64,000 nt of DNA from Podospora pseudoanserina (lineage: Eukaryota; Ascomycota; Sordariomycetes; Sordariales; Podosporaceae), in the NCBI RefSeq assembly GCF_035222485.1, contig NC_085923.1:1736001-1800000 (forward strand), in the 5' to 3' direction. The position numbers were made by a program, and so were the translations under genes. Under the pieces are notes generated by a model. That model made no database searches and was not told the origin of the DNA. It saw only the letters and a list, made by a program, of their open reading frames with translations. Positions 11,151-22,342 of the stretch are shown piece after piece. The stretch's first letter is position 1. Each line of letters begins with the position of its first letter.

Positions 11151-11648
11151 ATGGGCTCAGCACCTTCCAAGGACGACGACAAGAGACCGACGGTTGAGCA
11201 GCCGACACCGCCGGCGGCGGCGGCGGCAGAGCAGGAGGATGATGAGCCTGACGAGTGGTGAGTCCTCTCAACGTTGAGAAGCGGTTGATACTGATGACTG
11301 ACTGTGGCAACCATGCAGGGACAAGCGTATTTTCAGCACCGGCTGCGCAGGTACGTTTTGGTTTTTTTGAAGAGAGAGTGATTGGGGGTTGATGCCGTTA
11401 TCCCGGTGATTGCTGGACGGACCTGGGTTGAGGATGACCCGCCGCTGATGTGCTTGAACACAGAGGAAAATGCAAAGTTGACCGACTGTTACTACGAAAA
11501 GAAGGACTGGAGGCAATGCAAGGAAGAGGTATGTTATCAGTCAGTAATATTGAGTGATCTCGAGACTTACAAGACACAGATGGAGATGTTCAAGCAGTGT
11601 TGGAAGATGCAGGGCAACGATAAGCGGACTGATAGCAAAGATGTCTGA
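11151..11648 (+). CDS. coa4: Cytochrome c oxidase assembly factor COA4/Cmc3, twin CX9C protein
   Basis: Exons are 11151-11257, 11319-11350, 11464-11528 and 11580-11648, giving 90 residues. Introns of 61, 113 and 51 nt have GT-AG ends and phases that fit exactly. The protein has an acidic, low-complexity N-terminus (1-34) and then DEWDKRIFSTGCA. The twin CX9C motif uses Cys45/Cys55 and Cys65/Cys75, and each pair has exactly nine residues between. This is the coiled-coil-helix fold imported by Mia40 into the mitochondrial intermembrane space. The DEWD..I..TGCA lead and the KQCW end match COA4/CHCHD8, which supports assembly of complex IV. Four exons in a 90-residue gene is typical of this class in fungi. 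Confidence 0.88.
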
Positions 11649-11976
11649 TAACGACAAGACATGGCCATTTCACCTGGACGCAACCTTGACATTATGTATC
11701 ATGATATTAACCTCTCTCTCATGATTTATTTTGGCCCGATTCGATGAAGAATAACTGCTGTGGCCACTGAGAAAAGACTGGAAGGCTGAATTGCCCTGTC
11801 CAACACCCCTTGCAACCATTTGCTCAGCGCTCGCTCAAAGGCCCAAGCTTCTGCGCAAACCTGCCAGCCAAAATTTCCACTCTTCCATCATCGTATCAAC
11901 ACCACCACCATCACCACCAAAACAACCATCTCTCCTCCTCCTCCCTCCCCGCGCATCGCCTATACGACCACCCACA

Positions 11977-12995
11977 ATGCGCACCACCGCCCTCCAAGCC
12001 TACCGAAAAGGCGTCCAATCCCTCACCCGCCCATCAACCACCTCCTGCCTCCTCCCCCCATCAACCACCACCCGACAAGCCTCCTCAACCACCACCCCCC
12101 CAAGACCAAACCCCTACATCCGCAAACCCATCTCCAAACCCCTCACCTCCAAAACCCTCCCTCCAACACCCTCCCCCGCTCCCACCGTCGAAGAAGAACC
12201 CCTCATTCCCGAAGCCCCCCAAACCCACGACCTCGACCCCTCCTTCAACCCCCCTATCCACAACCCCTCCGCCTCCCCCCCCTCCCAAACCTTCACCACC
12301 GCCATCTCCTCCCCCTCCCGCCCCTTCCCCCCTTCCGACTCAGGAATCGACTGGTCCTCCTCCTTCCACGGCCTCAGCACCATCGCCTTCTCCCCCGAAA
12401 CCTCCTCCATCCTCATGGCCCCCCTCGACCCGATAGACGTCGAAATGAAGCCAGACGGGATAATCTACCTCCCCGAAATCAAATACCGCCGCATCCTCAA
12501 CCGAGCCTTCGGTCCCGGCGCCTGGGGCCTCGCGCCCCGCGGCGAACTCGTGGTAGGCGAAAAGGTAGTAACGCGGGAATACGCCCTCGTCGTGCACGGC
12601 CGGTAAGCCCCCCCCTTCCCCTCCCCAAACAAAAGAAATACTGTGCTGATATGAAATGGGAAAAAAAAAGATTCGTCGCCCAAGCCCGCGGAGAATGCCA
12701 ATACTTTGGCGAAGACAACATCCCCACCGCCGGCGAGGGCTGCAAGTCCAACGCCCTCATGCGCTGCTGCAAAGACCTCGGCATCGCCTCGGAGCTCTGG
12801 GACCCGAGGTTCATCCGCGAGTTCAAAAAAAAGCACTGCCACGAGATCTGGGTCGAGCACGTCGTTAACGGAAAAAAAAGAAAAGTCTGGACGAGAAAGG
12901 ACAGCGAGCCCATGTATCCTTACAAGGTCTCCAAGGGGGGTGCCACGACATCGAGTTCATCAGCAAGAAGGGATGATCTTGGGCCGGTGGTATAA
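11977..12995 (+). CDS. mgm101: Mitochondrial genome maintenance protein Mgm101
   Basis: Exons are 11977-12602 and 12671-12995, giving 316 residues. The 68-nt intron runs from GTAAGC to a purine-rich AAAAG acceptor after a CTGAT branch site. I chose the ATG at 11977 because it begins [14 protein letters not shown], a basic, Ser/Thr-rich mitochondrial targeting sequence. The frame stays open upstream but without an ATG. Residues 20-120 are a Pro/Ser-rich linker. The Mgm101 core starts at about 122 with [12 protein letters not shown] and continues through [20 protein letters not shown] and GECQYFGED to a Lys-rich C-terminus ([11 protein letters not shown]). Mgm101 is a Rad52-like single-strand annealing protein of mitochondrial nucleoids, needed for mtDNA repair. 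Confidence 0.93.
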
Positions 12996-13306
12996 AACAG
13001 ACCGAAAGAAGAATTGTAAGATATGGATGGGTTTGTGAACGATAGACAGCTGCATGGCACATCGATGTTTTGTTTTGAAGTAGATGTTTATATTATACCA
13101 ATCACGCTATACACCATGTATTCATGGAGAACAGAGAGACCAAGTCCCGTCTTTTCCTCGCAGCGAAGCTCCTCAGATCTACCTCTGTAGTGTATTTGTC
13201 TTGAAAATAACCAAAAAATCCAACAAAACGCAGCACTCCAACCTAACCATAACCAATGATATGGAAATCTTGTTGTTGATCCTGCTGTTAAAAGACCATC
13301 TCACAT

Positions 13307-14506
13307 CTATTGTCCCCCATTAAACCCCGAGCTCCTCCCCTGCTCCTCCTTCTTCCCACCAGCACCGGCAGTATTCCCCCCCTGTCCCCAAGCCCACGGC
13401 ATCCAACCCCCCGTCGAAGTACCCCTCTCCGGCACCTGCCTCCTGTGGACCCTCGGCTCATCCTCCTCCCCACTCTCGGCCTCTAGCTTTTCAAAATCCT
13501 GCTCTGACCGGCTCTTGGACAAACCGCTGGCCGACCCGGGGGACCCATCCTGCGACACCGACCCCGGCCGGTTATCATGCAAAGCTGCCTGTTCCTCCCG
13601 GTCAAGCGCCGACATGACAATGTTGAGTCTCTCTCGCTGAGCTTGAATAAACGACATACGAGCTGAGGCGCCCGCTCCACGGACAGAAGGGGGGATGATG
13701 CTTGACCATGAGTCTGGTCGCTGTTGCTGCGGTGTCGGGGTTAAGGGAGCAGCAGAGGCCGAGGCAGCAGCGGACACGGCCGAGGCGAGGAAAGAGTAAA
13801 AATCCGAGCCGAGGCTGGCGGTGTGAGAAGGGGGTGTTGCGCCTGCTGTGCTGCCCCAGCGGGCGGAAGGGAGGGTGAATTTCGCGAGGAGCGATTGGGT
13901 GTATGACTGCGGAGTTTGAGGTTGGGTAGGTTGAGAGGCGGAAGCGGAGGAGGCAGCGTCGGGGGAAGGGGGGAAGCCGAGGATGTTGGTTTTGAGGTAT
14001 TCAATCGCTTGCTTGAGGTAGGCGACACCTGCTGCTTTGAGACGGTCGTGGGCCGAGGCGATCAGTTCCTCGATGGCGGTTTCGTTTTCTTCGAGTCTCG
14101 GGTGGACGTATTCCTCGTAGATGTACCGGGCGCCTTGGGTTTGGGGGAGGACGAGGTAGAGGAGGAAGAAGAAGCGGAGGTAGGCGTAGAAGGGGATCCT
14201 GTTTGGGATGGTTGTTAGGGGATGGTTGAGTTGGGGGTCAAAGGGGTGGGCGTACCAGCAGAGAAACCACTCGGTCCAGGACTCAACGAGGAGCGCGCAG
14301 GCGAGGACAACCCAGTACATGAGCCATGGTGTAAGTTGGGCTGGGTCGGATGTCTTGAGGGCTTTATAGCTGGCGAATAACGGGAAGAGGAAGGATGCTA
14401 TAGAGCTGTTTCGGATCGAGAAGCACTGGTTAGAGTGCCATGTTCAGATTTGTCTGGCAGAGAGAGCAATGACGTACGAGAGGAGCTTGGCAAATATGTC
14501 AAACAT
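13307..14506 (-). CDS. REEP/Yop1-type (TB2/DP1/HVA22) ER membrane-shaping protein with long C-terminal tail
   Basis: Exons are 14478-14506, 14256-14405 and 13307-14198, giving 356 residues. The 72-nt first intron follows MFDIFAKLLS. The second (14199-14255, 57 nt, GTACGC..AACAG with a CTAAC branch site) has no stop and is a multiple of three. Removing it joins LCW to IPFYAYLRFFFLLYLVLPQTQGA, the family signature, so I treat it as spliced. Hairpin segments cover about 10-110, followed by YEEYVHPRL and an amphipathic helix. The last 200 residues are Ser/Pro/Gln-rich and probably disordered. Yop1 itself is about 180 residues, so this is the longer filamentous-fungal form. The likely role is shaping tubular ER. 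Confidence 0.85.
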
Positions 14507-15283
14507 CCTGGGTGAGTATTACAACAGATCTCGGCGCAAATCACAGTCGCTGCGTTTGATCTTGATTCCGAAAGACGGACTGATCCGGTATGTTGGCGAT
14601 CACCCTTTATCCGGCGGCTGTCCTGGGGGAAGTTGGTGTCGCGGGGGGGGTTGGACGTGAGAAAAGGGGAACAATAGAGAAGGCGACGGCGCCGAAAAGT
14701 GGGTAGAGTTGAAGTTAATAAAGCGATGACGGTACCCGACCTGATAACATGAGGCCCGGACAAGGCGGTGATCAGCTAGCGGCACGGGCAGCCTGTCGGG
14801 CAGCACGAGGCCACCTCAGACATGGAGCATACATAAGGTACCTAGCTGGAACAGCTCAGCAGACCAGCTGCTACCTTACAGTTGGTGTCCTTTCGACTTT
14901 TCGAGGTGCTGACGGGAGAGGTAAATGCGGAGAACCCCACTATTCGGTGCATCCCAAATGCCCGATAAGGCCGATAAGCAACGACGTAATGCGGGGTCGA
15001 CCACGCTAAAGCCGCGTCTGTCCGGCACTGGAAGACACAGACTCCAGCCTCCCGTTCAGCTGATCCATGTCTTATTGTGGCTGGAATGCTCGAGCTATCA
15101 TCAACATCTCACGCATCTATCTGTCTCGACCGGAAAATATCATACTTAGATCATTACATGTTCTATTGCTGCCTAGTAGGGTCATGCTATGAGTGACGCG
15201 GCACTGACAGGCCCAACCACATATCCATCTCCATCGTCATCAACGCGTCGCCAGATGCAAGGGGCACTCTAGTGTACACCGCT
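14507..15283. other. Intergenic region between REEP-like and epimerase-like genes
   Basis: No gene is seen. It carries the promoter of the REEP-like gene at its left end and the 3' region of the epimerase-like gene at its right end. Confidence 0.45.
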
Positions 15284-16411
15284 CTACGCCTTGCGGCCAA
15301 TACAGCTGTCAAATACATACCCTCTCCTGCCTTCCCTGGACGCCTTCAACTCGTCATAGAAATCCTTGGCCCACGCCTCCTCACGATGCCTGGGCTTCCA
15401 CCCCAGCCTCGGCAGCACCGTTCCTGTCATCGCCTTGTTTCCAGCCCATCCTAACTCGGCCATGTCCACCATACCCGACCCAACATCGTCAGTGATCTCC
15501 TGAAGGCTCTTGAGAACAATTGTCTTTTCCTTGGGTGTGTCCTCCCGAGGCAATACCCCCTCAGCAAAGCAAACATCCAGACACCTTTCGAAAATCTCGG
15601 TGTGAAGCACCCGCCCGACCGAAGGGTGGATGATACCGTCCTTGCCCGACGGAATGTACCCAATCCCGCGGTCATACCGTTCCAGAATGATCTTGACCAG
15701 GAGAATGTAGGCATCGGCTAGGTCCTCAACGTGAACCCAGTCGAAATTGGCCGTGTCATTCAGCTTGAAGCCGTACCCGTTCATCACGGTATAACGCATC
15801 AGAACGGGAACGATGATACCCTGCTTGTTGAAGAGACCTGTCCCTTCACCAAAGATGGCCGGTGCGTTGAGACTTAGAGCGTTCACACCCAGCTCGTCAG
15901 CCAGCGTGAGAACGCCAATCTCGGTTGTCCGCTGCGGCCATGGTCTTCTCTCGTCCTCCTCCTTACACCAGTCATAGGTGGCTCTGCTGTTGGCGTCATC
16001 GAATACACGTCCGGGATGCGCCACTCCGGTGAGAGGCCTGTCGCCAAGGTTGGTGCAGCCCGAGATATGGAGGATCCATGGAGCAGGTGCCTTGGGCTTC
16101 ACTCGACGAGCAAGGCCTTTGACAAAAGCCTTTGCGCCGTCAGCAAAGAAGCCTGAACCAACATTGACAACAATGTCGTAGTTGGCTGCTATCTGTTCGA
16201 TAAACTCGAGGTCGCTCAGGCCAGGCCAGCGAATGGTATTGACGCGGTCGCCATAGGTTTCCTTCAGTTTCTGTTCGACGTCGTCGGTGCGGGTGAGGGC
16301 GTCGATGGTGATGGCCTTGAGGATGGGTTCTTCGCTCTTGACGAACCGGTCGATGAACGTGCCGCCGACATAACCTGTCGCGCCGGTCAGGAGGATCCTT
16401 TCGGTGGCCAT
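15284..16411 (-). CDS. NAD(P)-dependent epimerase/dehydratase-like protein (extended SDR)
   Basis: This is a single exon of 375 residues from the ATG at 16409-16411. The frame remains open 57 nt upstream but without an ATG. The N-terminus is a Rossmann strand-turn-helix, RILLTGATGYVGG, with the glycine-rich dinucleotide site at 10-17. A candidate catalytic YxxxK is at Tyr146-Lys150 (YDWCK), just after the ISGCTNLGD strand. FDWVHVEDLADAYI at about 230-245 is typical of extended short-chain dehydrogenases and NmrA-like proteins. The substrate is unknown. A GTATGT occurs near the C-terminus but gives no sensible intron, so I keep the stop at 15284. Confidence 0.78.
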   Translation of the reverse strand: MATERILLTGATGYVGGTFIDRFVKSEEPILKAITIDALTRTDDVEQKLKETYGDRVNTIRWPGLSDLEFIEQIAANYDIVVNVGSGFFADGAKAFVKGLARRVKPKAPAPWILHISGCTNLGDRPLTGVAHPGRVFDDANSRATYDWCKEEDERRPWPQRTTEIGVLTLADELGVNALSLNAPAIFGEGTGLFNKQGIIVPVLMRYTVMNGYGFKLNDTANFDWVHVEDLADAYILLVKIILERYDRGIGYIPSGKDGIIHPSVGRVLHTEIFERCLDVCFAEGVLPREDTPKEKTIVLKSLQEITDDVGSGMVDMAELGWAGNKAMTGTVLPRLGWKPRHREEAWAKDFYDELKASREGRRGYVFDSCIGRKA

Positions 16412-17040
16412 TTTGATCGTGTGGGAATTGTTTGGATGTATGGAAAATGGGACTGGGACAGCAAGCAACCTGAGAGGACAACCTCTCTATTCATAGTCGC
16501 CCATCTTCCGTATTCGCCCCATCGCCGGTGGAAGACCGAGTGTCCGTTGCCTCATTGCAGGCCCCCTTCTCCCAGCCCTTGGGTCGTAAACGCAACCCCA
16601 CGCTACTGCGCAACAGCACCGAAGTGGTTACGGAAATAGGAAGCAGTGGAGTGGGTAATATGATCTGTTGCAGACTCTGGACCATCAAGGTGCTTCTTCC
16701 AGCTGCACTGGAACCGATAACACCCCACTAGCGGACTCTGGAAACGTGAATGCAGGCACCGCTTACTCGGTTTTGGGAATCCGCTCCAGGGTTGCGAGGG
16801 TCAACAAGGGGCACCTGTCCAATGGCGGGAACCAACTGGGTTTCATTGCATTGCTGCAGGCTACAACCAGCTTCTGCAGTTGGGGAGGTGTGAGTGGTTC
16901 CTCACCACCGGTTCTTTTCCCGTCCACTTCCGCCCACACTTTGCGGTCGGTGCCGCGGCTTGTTGATCACATACATTATCGGCTGTGCGCTGTATACGAA
17001 ACGTCGTTTGTAACTGTGCGTTTTTGCCAATAATCTGTGA
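16412..17040. other. Intergenic region at edge of the AT-rich island
   Basis: This stretch has normal base composition and no recognisable gene. It includes the promoter of the epimerase-like gene. Confidence 0.4.
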
Positions 17041-17839
17041 TTGTTGAACTTTCCATTACTTTTATATGGAAATTAAAATACTATAATATCTTGTCTTATT
17101 TACTTTTATTAGTTTACTATATTATTATAAAGCTATAATTATGTATTTTATTTAGTCGTTTTTACCATAATATTAAATTTAATATTTGTATATCTATATT
17201 CCAGTTTAAAAGCAAGTTATACCGTTATTTCTCTCACTTTTACCCTAGATTATAGATTAAATATAGTTCTTAAGTTTAATTATTGTGACGATCTCCTATC
17301 TAGAACCTTTGAAAATAATACTAGTCGAAGGCGCTTCTGAACAATCTTAGTCTGGTACATGTAAACAATGTACAACAATAGCTTGTCTTAATCACAATAG
17401 TCAAGATACCAACGAATGTGACTTGAATTACATACTGCGGAACTGTCTGTTTAACACCGGCCAGTTCTTCTGTAAATATAAACTAGTAGATTACCTGGAT
17501 CATTATGCTAAGCGTGATCGCGGATTACTTCTCCCAGCGTAGCTTCACCATAGATCATGGTGCCAAGAGTAATTCTGGATCACTTCTGTCACTTTAGAAT
17601 CACTTGAATCACCTCGCTTCTGGCGCTCCCAGTCGCTCCACTTCCTATTAGTTTCTCTAACGATTAGCAAAGTACACCCCGTGCCTCGCATACTGTCCAA
17701 CTTGCCTATTAGCTTAGCTGTGATATAATGTTAAATATTATTTTTTTATCACTATCTTAATATAAGTAAATATTATTACATATTACATTATGATAGGAAA
17801 AAAATTATTATAGTTTTAGAGATTATAAAAAATATTATA
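17041..17839. repeat. AT-rich island, probably repeat DNA mutated by RIP
   Basis: Composition drops sharply to strongly AT-rich at about 17041-17280 and again at about 17700-17839, with many TA and AAT/ATT runs and no coding potential. A more balanced segment lies between. Such islands in Pezizomycotina usually mark ancient duplicated DNA altered by repeat-induced point mutation (C to T). The original element cannot be named from what remains. Confidence 0.55.
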
Positions 17840-18367
17840 TGTAGTAGTTTGGGGTGCGGCCACAGGCCTGAGGGTTTGAGTAAGGAAGTGGGGCTCTCGG
17901 AGGATTCGGGGGTTCAGGGGTCATGTATATAAGCGGTCTGCTTCGGACATTCTATTTTAGACAGATCATCGACTTTTATTTCTTCATATTTTTGTGCCTT
18001 GCACGCGTGCAGGCAATTCTGGCCCTCTGATCAGGCCGATCAGGTGCTTATTATGTGGTCTGCAAGCCCATAGAATCTTTTCTTTGTCCTACGTGGAGTG
18101 CGGCCTGCGAGCGAGCCACTGTCACGCAGGTGTGTCTATTCAGAGACCCTGTTGAGGGTATATTTGTGGTGTTGTGGTTGGTTTGTGTGTTTTCTCACCA
18201 TTTCAGTAGTCTATTATAAGTTATTTTTAGGAAATTATTGGTCTTTGGTTTTATATCAGTTAAGTAGCGAGTTAGATAGTTCTAATTCGTTAGCAAAAAT
18301 ATACGGTTATAAACGACGTTTAGTATAGAACGTATAGAGGAAATACAATATCGGCGGCTCCTCTACA
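17840..18367. mobile_element. Candidate LTR fossil (528 bp)
   Basis: The segment begins TGTAG and ends CTACA, short inverted termini as in long terminal repeats. It contains a TATA box (TATATAAG at 17926-17933). It abuts the AT-rich island. No matching target-site duplication is visible and no second copy lies in the window, so it may be one end of a larger decayed element. Family and age are not resolved; it looks old and broken. Confidence 0.33.
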
Positions 18368-18779
18368 CTGAAGATATTAGCCAAAAGAGGCAACCTACAC
18401 GGCTATGAGTAACTAAGGCACTAACATTTGTAATATCACGAAAGAAGAGAAAAGACACGCAAGCACTCTATTCTAAGGTAATGATCATGGGATTGAGAGT
18501 CATCCACTATAGCATGTCCTTAGAACTGGGGGCACCACAGATCATGTACCTATTGGTAGGCGCAACAAAGCCCATACTGAACAGGAACAACTGTAGGGCG
18601 GTGGCCTAGTAAAGTCACTGCCCGCGAAAAGTGAGAGCCAAGAAGAGCAAGGAAATTGATTCACAAGTTGATATTACAGTGTTGTTGTTGGTTGTTGAGA
18701 GTAAAAGTAAACAAAAAGAAAAACCAGCCTTGAGAGCAAACAAGGTGTGGGTCTGGTGAAAGGCGGGCCTTTGTAGGCT

Positions 18780-19140
18780 CCCCCAACAACAAAGTCACCC
18801 TGCAACCGCCAGAGATGCATGGGAATGGGCAGACCGTAGATATAAATATCCCGTACAATGTCGATTATGCCGTTGGCTTCGAGAAACTGGTGTACACCGA
18901 CACGGTACGTAACAAGCGTAGACCATGTTGGCGATGGATAGGTCAAGAACATTCATGGCAACACCCGCCAACATCAGATAAGTATGAAGACCGAGACTGC
19001 CTTGATGGTGATGGCGAGGCGGCAGGAGATTCGGAGGTCTATTTTTGCCAGGATGGCGACGATGAAGAAGCCGATTTTTATTCCGAGTGTGAAGATGGAG
19101 ATTTTGACTTGAACTGGAGACGAAAGGGCTCGGGTAAGGT
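18780..19140 (-). pseudogene. Possible relic of a fungal rhodopsin-like membrane protein
   Basis: On the minus strand, hydrophobic stretches occur in more than one frame, including a segment ending in GLPIPMHLWRLQ, close to the LPIPMxWxLQ motif of fungal rhodopsin-domain proteins. Other hydrophobic pieces lie upstream, and stops interrupt every frame. The plus strand in the same place encodes an acidic, low-complexity frame of 113 codons that I take to be its shadow. Evidence is thin. Confidence 0.25.
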
Positions 19141-20819
19141 AGCTGGTAGGTGGTAAGCTTGGGGGAGGGTTAATTGCTAACCATATTTGGAGTTCTGGCT
19201 AATGATGAAAGTTTTGATTCATGGAAGGAAATTTAAAGAATATAAAAAAGCGGCACTATGGCTGAAGGGACACGGACGGGTTGGAGATAAATGGGCGTCT
19301 ACTTCGCTGAAAGAGAAGGATGCCATGCTTTTTCTTGCGAGGTGGTCTTATCGCAAGGCAATTTGCAGGCAAAAGTTTGATAATACATCGCGATAGCTAG
19401 GTAATCTTCCCTTGTTTCTTCTCCTTCTAGGAGGCCGGGCGTAGGAGAGATAGAATGGTTTGGGGAGAAGAAAGCAAAGTGCGATGTTGGCCATGTGATT
19501 GGAATCTAGTAAATCGTCAATACCAGGGCAACGAGAGGAATAGTTTCTACACCCTTGTGCTTTTTTCCTTCTGGGTTTCTTCTTTTCCTCGGGTGGCTAT
19601 GTAATGGGGGTAAAGGGATTGTTGATCTATGGGAGATGTGCTTGTGCCTGGCTGGGGACAGTTGAGTTTGTAAGAGAACCTTGATAACCCTCTCCTTTTC
19701 TGACGATAGGAAGACGATAATACTATGCAGAAGCTATCCAGACTCAACCCGGTCACCGCTCGGTTCGCCTGCCCGCTCGCAAGAGTTCCCTCCTCTCGTT
19801 CTGCAGGTTTGTGGCACATCGTTCCCAAACTGCTGGGGCGGTGGGCTACCAGAACGAATAAGGGCTGGGATTGCCGCATCGTGCTGAGTCTCCAGTCCTG
19901 GACGTAAGACATTCTTGACAGCGAACTGCTAGTGGCACGTATGGGCGTTGATTGTTTACCTAAGTGGCACGTTGAAGGTGATAATTCTAAGAGGGACTGT
20001 GTTAGGAAACTAAGGCCTGGAACGGTGGTAGAAACGCCTCTCGCCTAGGTATCTTAAACGCTTTGGGGTTGTGTTGAAAGGTCTATCAACTATTTTCAAA
20101 GACCTATTTACTTTGGAAATTCAAGACCTATCAACTATTTTCGAGGAGTTAAAGGAGTTTTCTGATGTGCTGGACGACTACCGCAAAGATTTTTTCAGAC
20201 TACCGCAGAGTTTTCTCATCATTAGCTTCTTTGAGAAGGCTGAGCCTGGCAATATGGGCCTGGTGCGTCATTATCTTTCCTTTTTCACTGTAATTACTTG
20301 TCAGGCGTTCAAAATCGGCAATGGACTGTGGTTTCCACCCATGCCTGATAGCTATCATACCTACACAATTGAGCAAGCAATCTGACAAATCAAGTCTAGA
20401 TTGTTAGAGAGTACTCAACCACGATGGACACGCAGCAGGAGATTGGCAGGCTTGCCGTCTCAGCTGATCACCGTGATATGTTCCAGTTTTCACATGCCGA
20501 ATGTGACAAGTTCAAGACTTTCTTGAAAGTAGCTAGAGTTTCTGATTGAGGAAGCTATCAATTCCACCTGATAGCGCGCCGCTTGAAGTGGTAAGTCCTC
20601 TACGTCAGGATGCAGTTCACGCACGAATTATAACAATCGGTGTTTTTCTGACAGACCGGATCAGGAAACGAGAAGCCTTGCTTCAGCGATCTCAGAGGAG
20701 ATGGCGGTGCAGTATGGAATTTAGTTTAGAGGTTTGGGCACAGTCGTCTACAAGAAAACCATACACCTCAACTCAGTGCTTCTCCTCCTGGGCGCATCAA
20801 CTGCTGTTGTCGGATCTTC
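19141..20819. other. Gene-free decay zone
   Basis: No intact gene is seen. At about 20079-20145 a short segment (CTATCAACTATTTTC) occurs twice, about 45 bp apart, hinting at a local duplication. A 104-codon open frame at 20071-20385 has no recognised family. Confidence 0.4.
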
Positions 20820-21165
20820 GAATGGCGTATGCGGACATCATGTTTGAGCAGGGCTCCCGTTAGCAACGACTTTTGTGCTGGCTGTTCCCCTGTTAGGCAT
20901 ACGTGTCGACGACCAGAATCCACGTTCATGATCAAAAGTACTTCGTTGATCATCTGGTCCTTTAAGTAATACCAAAGCTGATCGGCATTGTACCATGATT
21001 CGGACGCCTCAAGCTCCAGATGAGGATAGACGATGTCGGACGGGACCAGATCATCTCCATGTGGGGAACGACAGGCGCAAAAAGCTAAGGGCATGTGGCT
21101 CACAACAAGCTCCTGTAATGGCCTCCACACATTGGCGTACGGTACCTCATCAACCAGTATCTGTT
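20820..21165 (-). pseudogene. C-terminal relic of a CmcJ/AsaB-like oxidoreductase-methyltransferase family protein
   Basis: The minus strand reads ANVWRPLQELV, then MPLAFCACRS, DLVPSDIVYPH, LWYYLKDQMINEVLLI and NVDS in one frame. This order (NVWRP, PLA-CD-RS, DLV-D, RWYY--M---E-LL-K-yDS) is that of fungal CmcJ/AsaB-like proteins related to the cephamycin 7-alpha-methoxylation enzyme. The upstream two thirds of the family are missing: upstream frames are closed. The end after the DS motif also departs from the family. It is therefore a gene fragment, in line with the decayed surroundings. Confidence 0.5.
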
Positions 21166-22061
21166 GGAACTCTTACCTACTTCACGATATGCTATCGTCT
21201 TCAAGGAGAGTCTCGGCTTTGCTCTCCACGCTTGAGGCGAATTCTAGTTTCGGCGCCCTCTTTGGAGATATCCGGTGACATAATAGATGTGATTAGCGGC
21301 AATTTCCCACCTTATGACGGTACTACTGTTGTGTTATATGTTTGTTAATTCATTTCTCACCAATATGTGCCCCCAGAATATGCCTTTCCATCTTCTTGGG
21401 TGCCCCACCTGGCCGCTCTTTACGGGGAGTTCTCTGCCGGCGGATCTTCATTGTCCTGTTAGCTTGCTTCACATGGTAGCGGATCGCAGCCCGATTTGAG
21501 AACGGAGATGACATATCACATAGTGTAAACAACTACGGTGCATGTTTTCAGTCAGGTCATGTGATGTTGCTGCCCTCCTGGTTTTGAAGGCATTCTCAAC
21601 CTCATCATCAGCGATGCTGACATTTTCGTAGAATGCAACATATATAGCAACTCAGATGCAGGTCAAGGGGTGCATCACTGCATTGCATCTATATCTACAG
21701 AGGATATATACTTACACAACACTAATTTGATTTACTTTTGAAAATCTAGAGAGAGTAATGTGGATTGTGGGGTTGGTGATGACGATAGTATTGGATGGTA
21801 GTGATGATGGTGATGGATGTTGTGGTGGTGATTGTGATAGTGTAGTGGTGTTGGTGGTGATGATGGAGTTGTCCTGGGAGTGATGATCATCAACAAATAG
21901 AACGCAACCGCAGCAACACCAGAGCATCATCAATCATCGTGACTCAGCCTTCAGCCTCACTGTCGACACATCTCCAGTGACGGCGGATGACGGGCCGGTC
22001 TGGCAGGCCGAGACAGACAGTAGCAGCAGCAGCAGGAGCAACAATACCAAAACACCAAAAG
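21166..22061. other. Gene-free decay zone
   Basis: No gene is recognised. At about 21770-21870 the sequence is a GT/GAT-rich low-complexity tract. Confidence 0.4.
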
Positions 22062-22140
22062 CCAACCATCATCACCCAACCATCACCACCCAACCATCAC
22101 CACCCAACCATCACCACCCAACCATCACCACCCAACCTCA
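22062..22140. repeat. Minisatellite, 14-bp unit
   Basis: About five tandem copies of CCATCACCACCCAA, nearly identical, with a slightly diverged first copy. It is not in a gene. Confidence 0.85.
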
Positions 22141-22180
22141 CCACCACCACAAAAGCTCAACAAAGATATGAGAGAACAAC

Positions 22181-22265
22181 CAGCCAGGTCAGATTCGAAC
22201 TGACAACTCCTACCTGAGGTTGAGGTTTTGCTTCTTAGCCTTTTTACCTCCTTTCCACCTGGCCG
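22181..22265 (-). tRNA. tRNA-like sequence (probably decayed or SINE-derived)
   Basis: On the minus strand, CGGCCAG at the 5' end can pair over seven positions (one G-U) with CTGGCTG at the 3' end. Directly before the latter is a perfect T arm (GTCAG, loop TTCGAAT, CTGAC) with a B-box. The 85-nt span suits a class II (Leu/Ser-size) tRNA. However, I find no good D stem, A-box or anticodon arm with U33, so a functional tRNA is doubtful. Confidence 0.35.
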
Positions 22266-22342
22266 GATCAGCTCTTACTAGTGAGGCTTCAAGGCTTATT
22301 TGTTGCTTTCCTTATTGAACTCATTCAAGTTTTACTTTGAAT

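Noticed and set aside
17284-17700. Segment starting TGTGACGATC as a second LTR
   Set aside because: No matching end, no target duplication and no TATA box could be found.
18815-19156. Acidic 113-codon plus-strand frame
   Set aside because: Its Asp/Glu runs are what a hydrophobic minus-strand frame would produce, and the minus strand shows a family-like motif.
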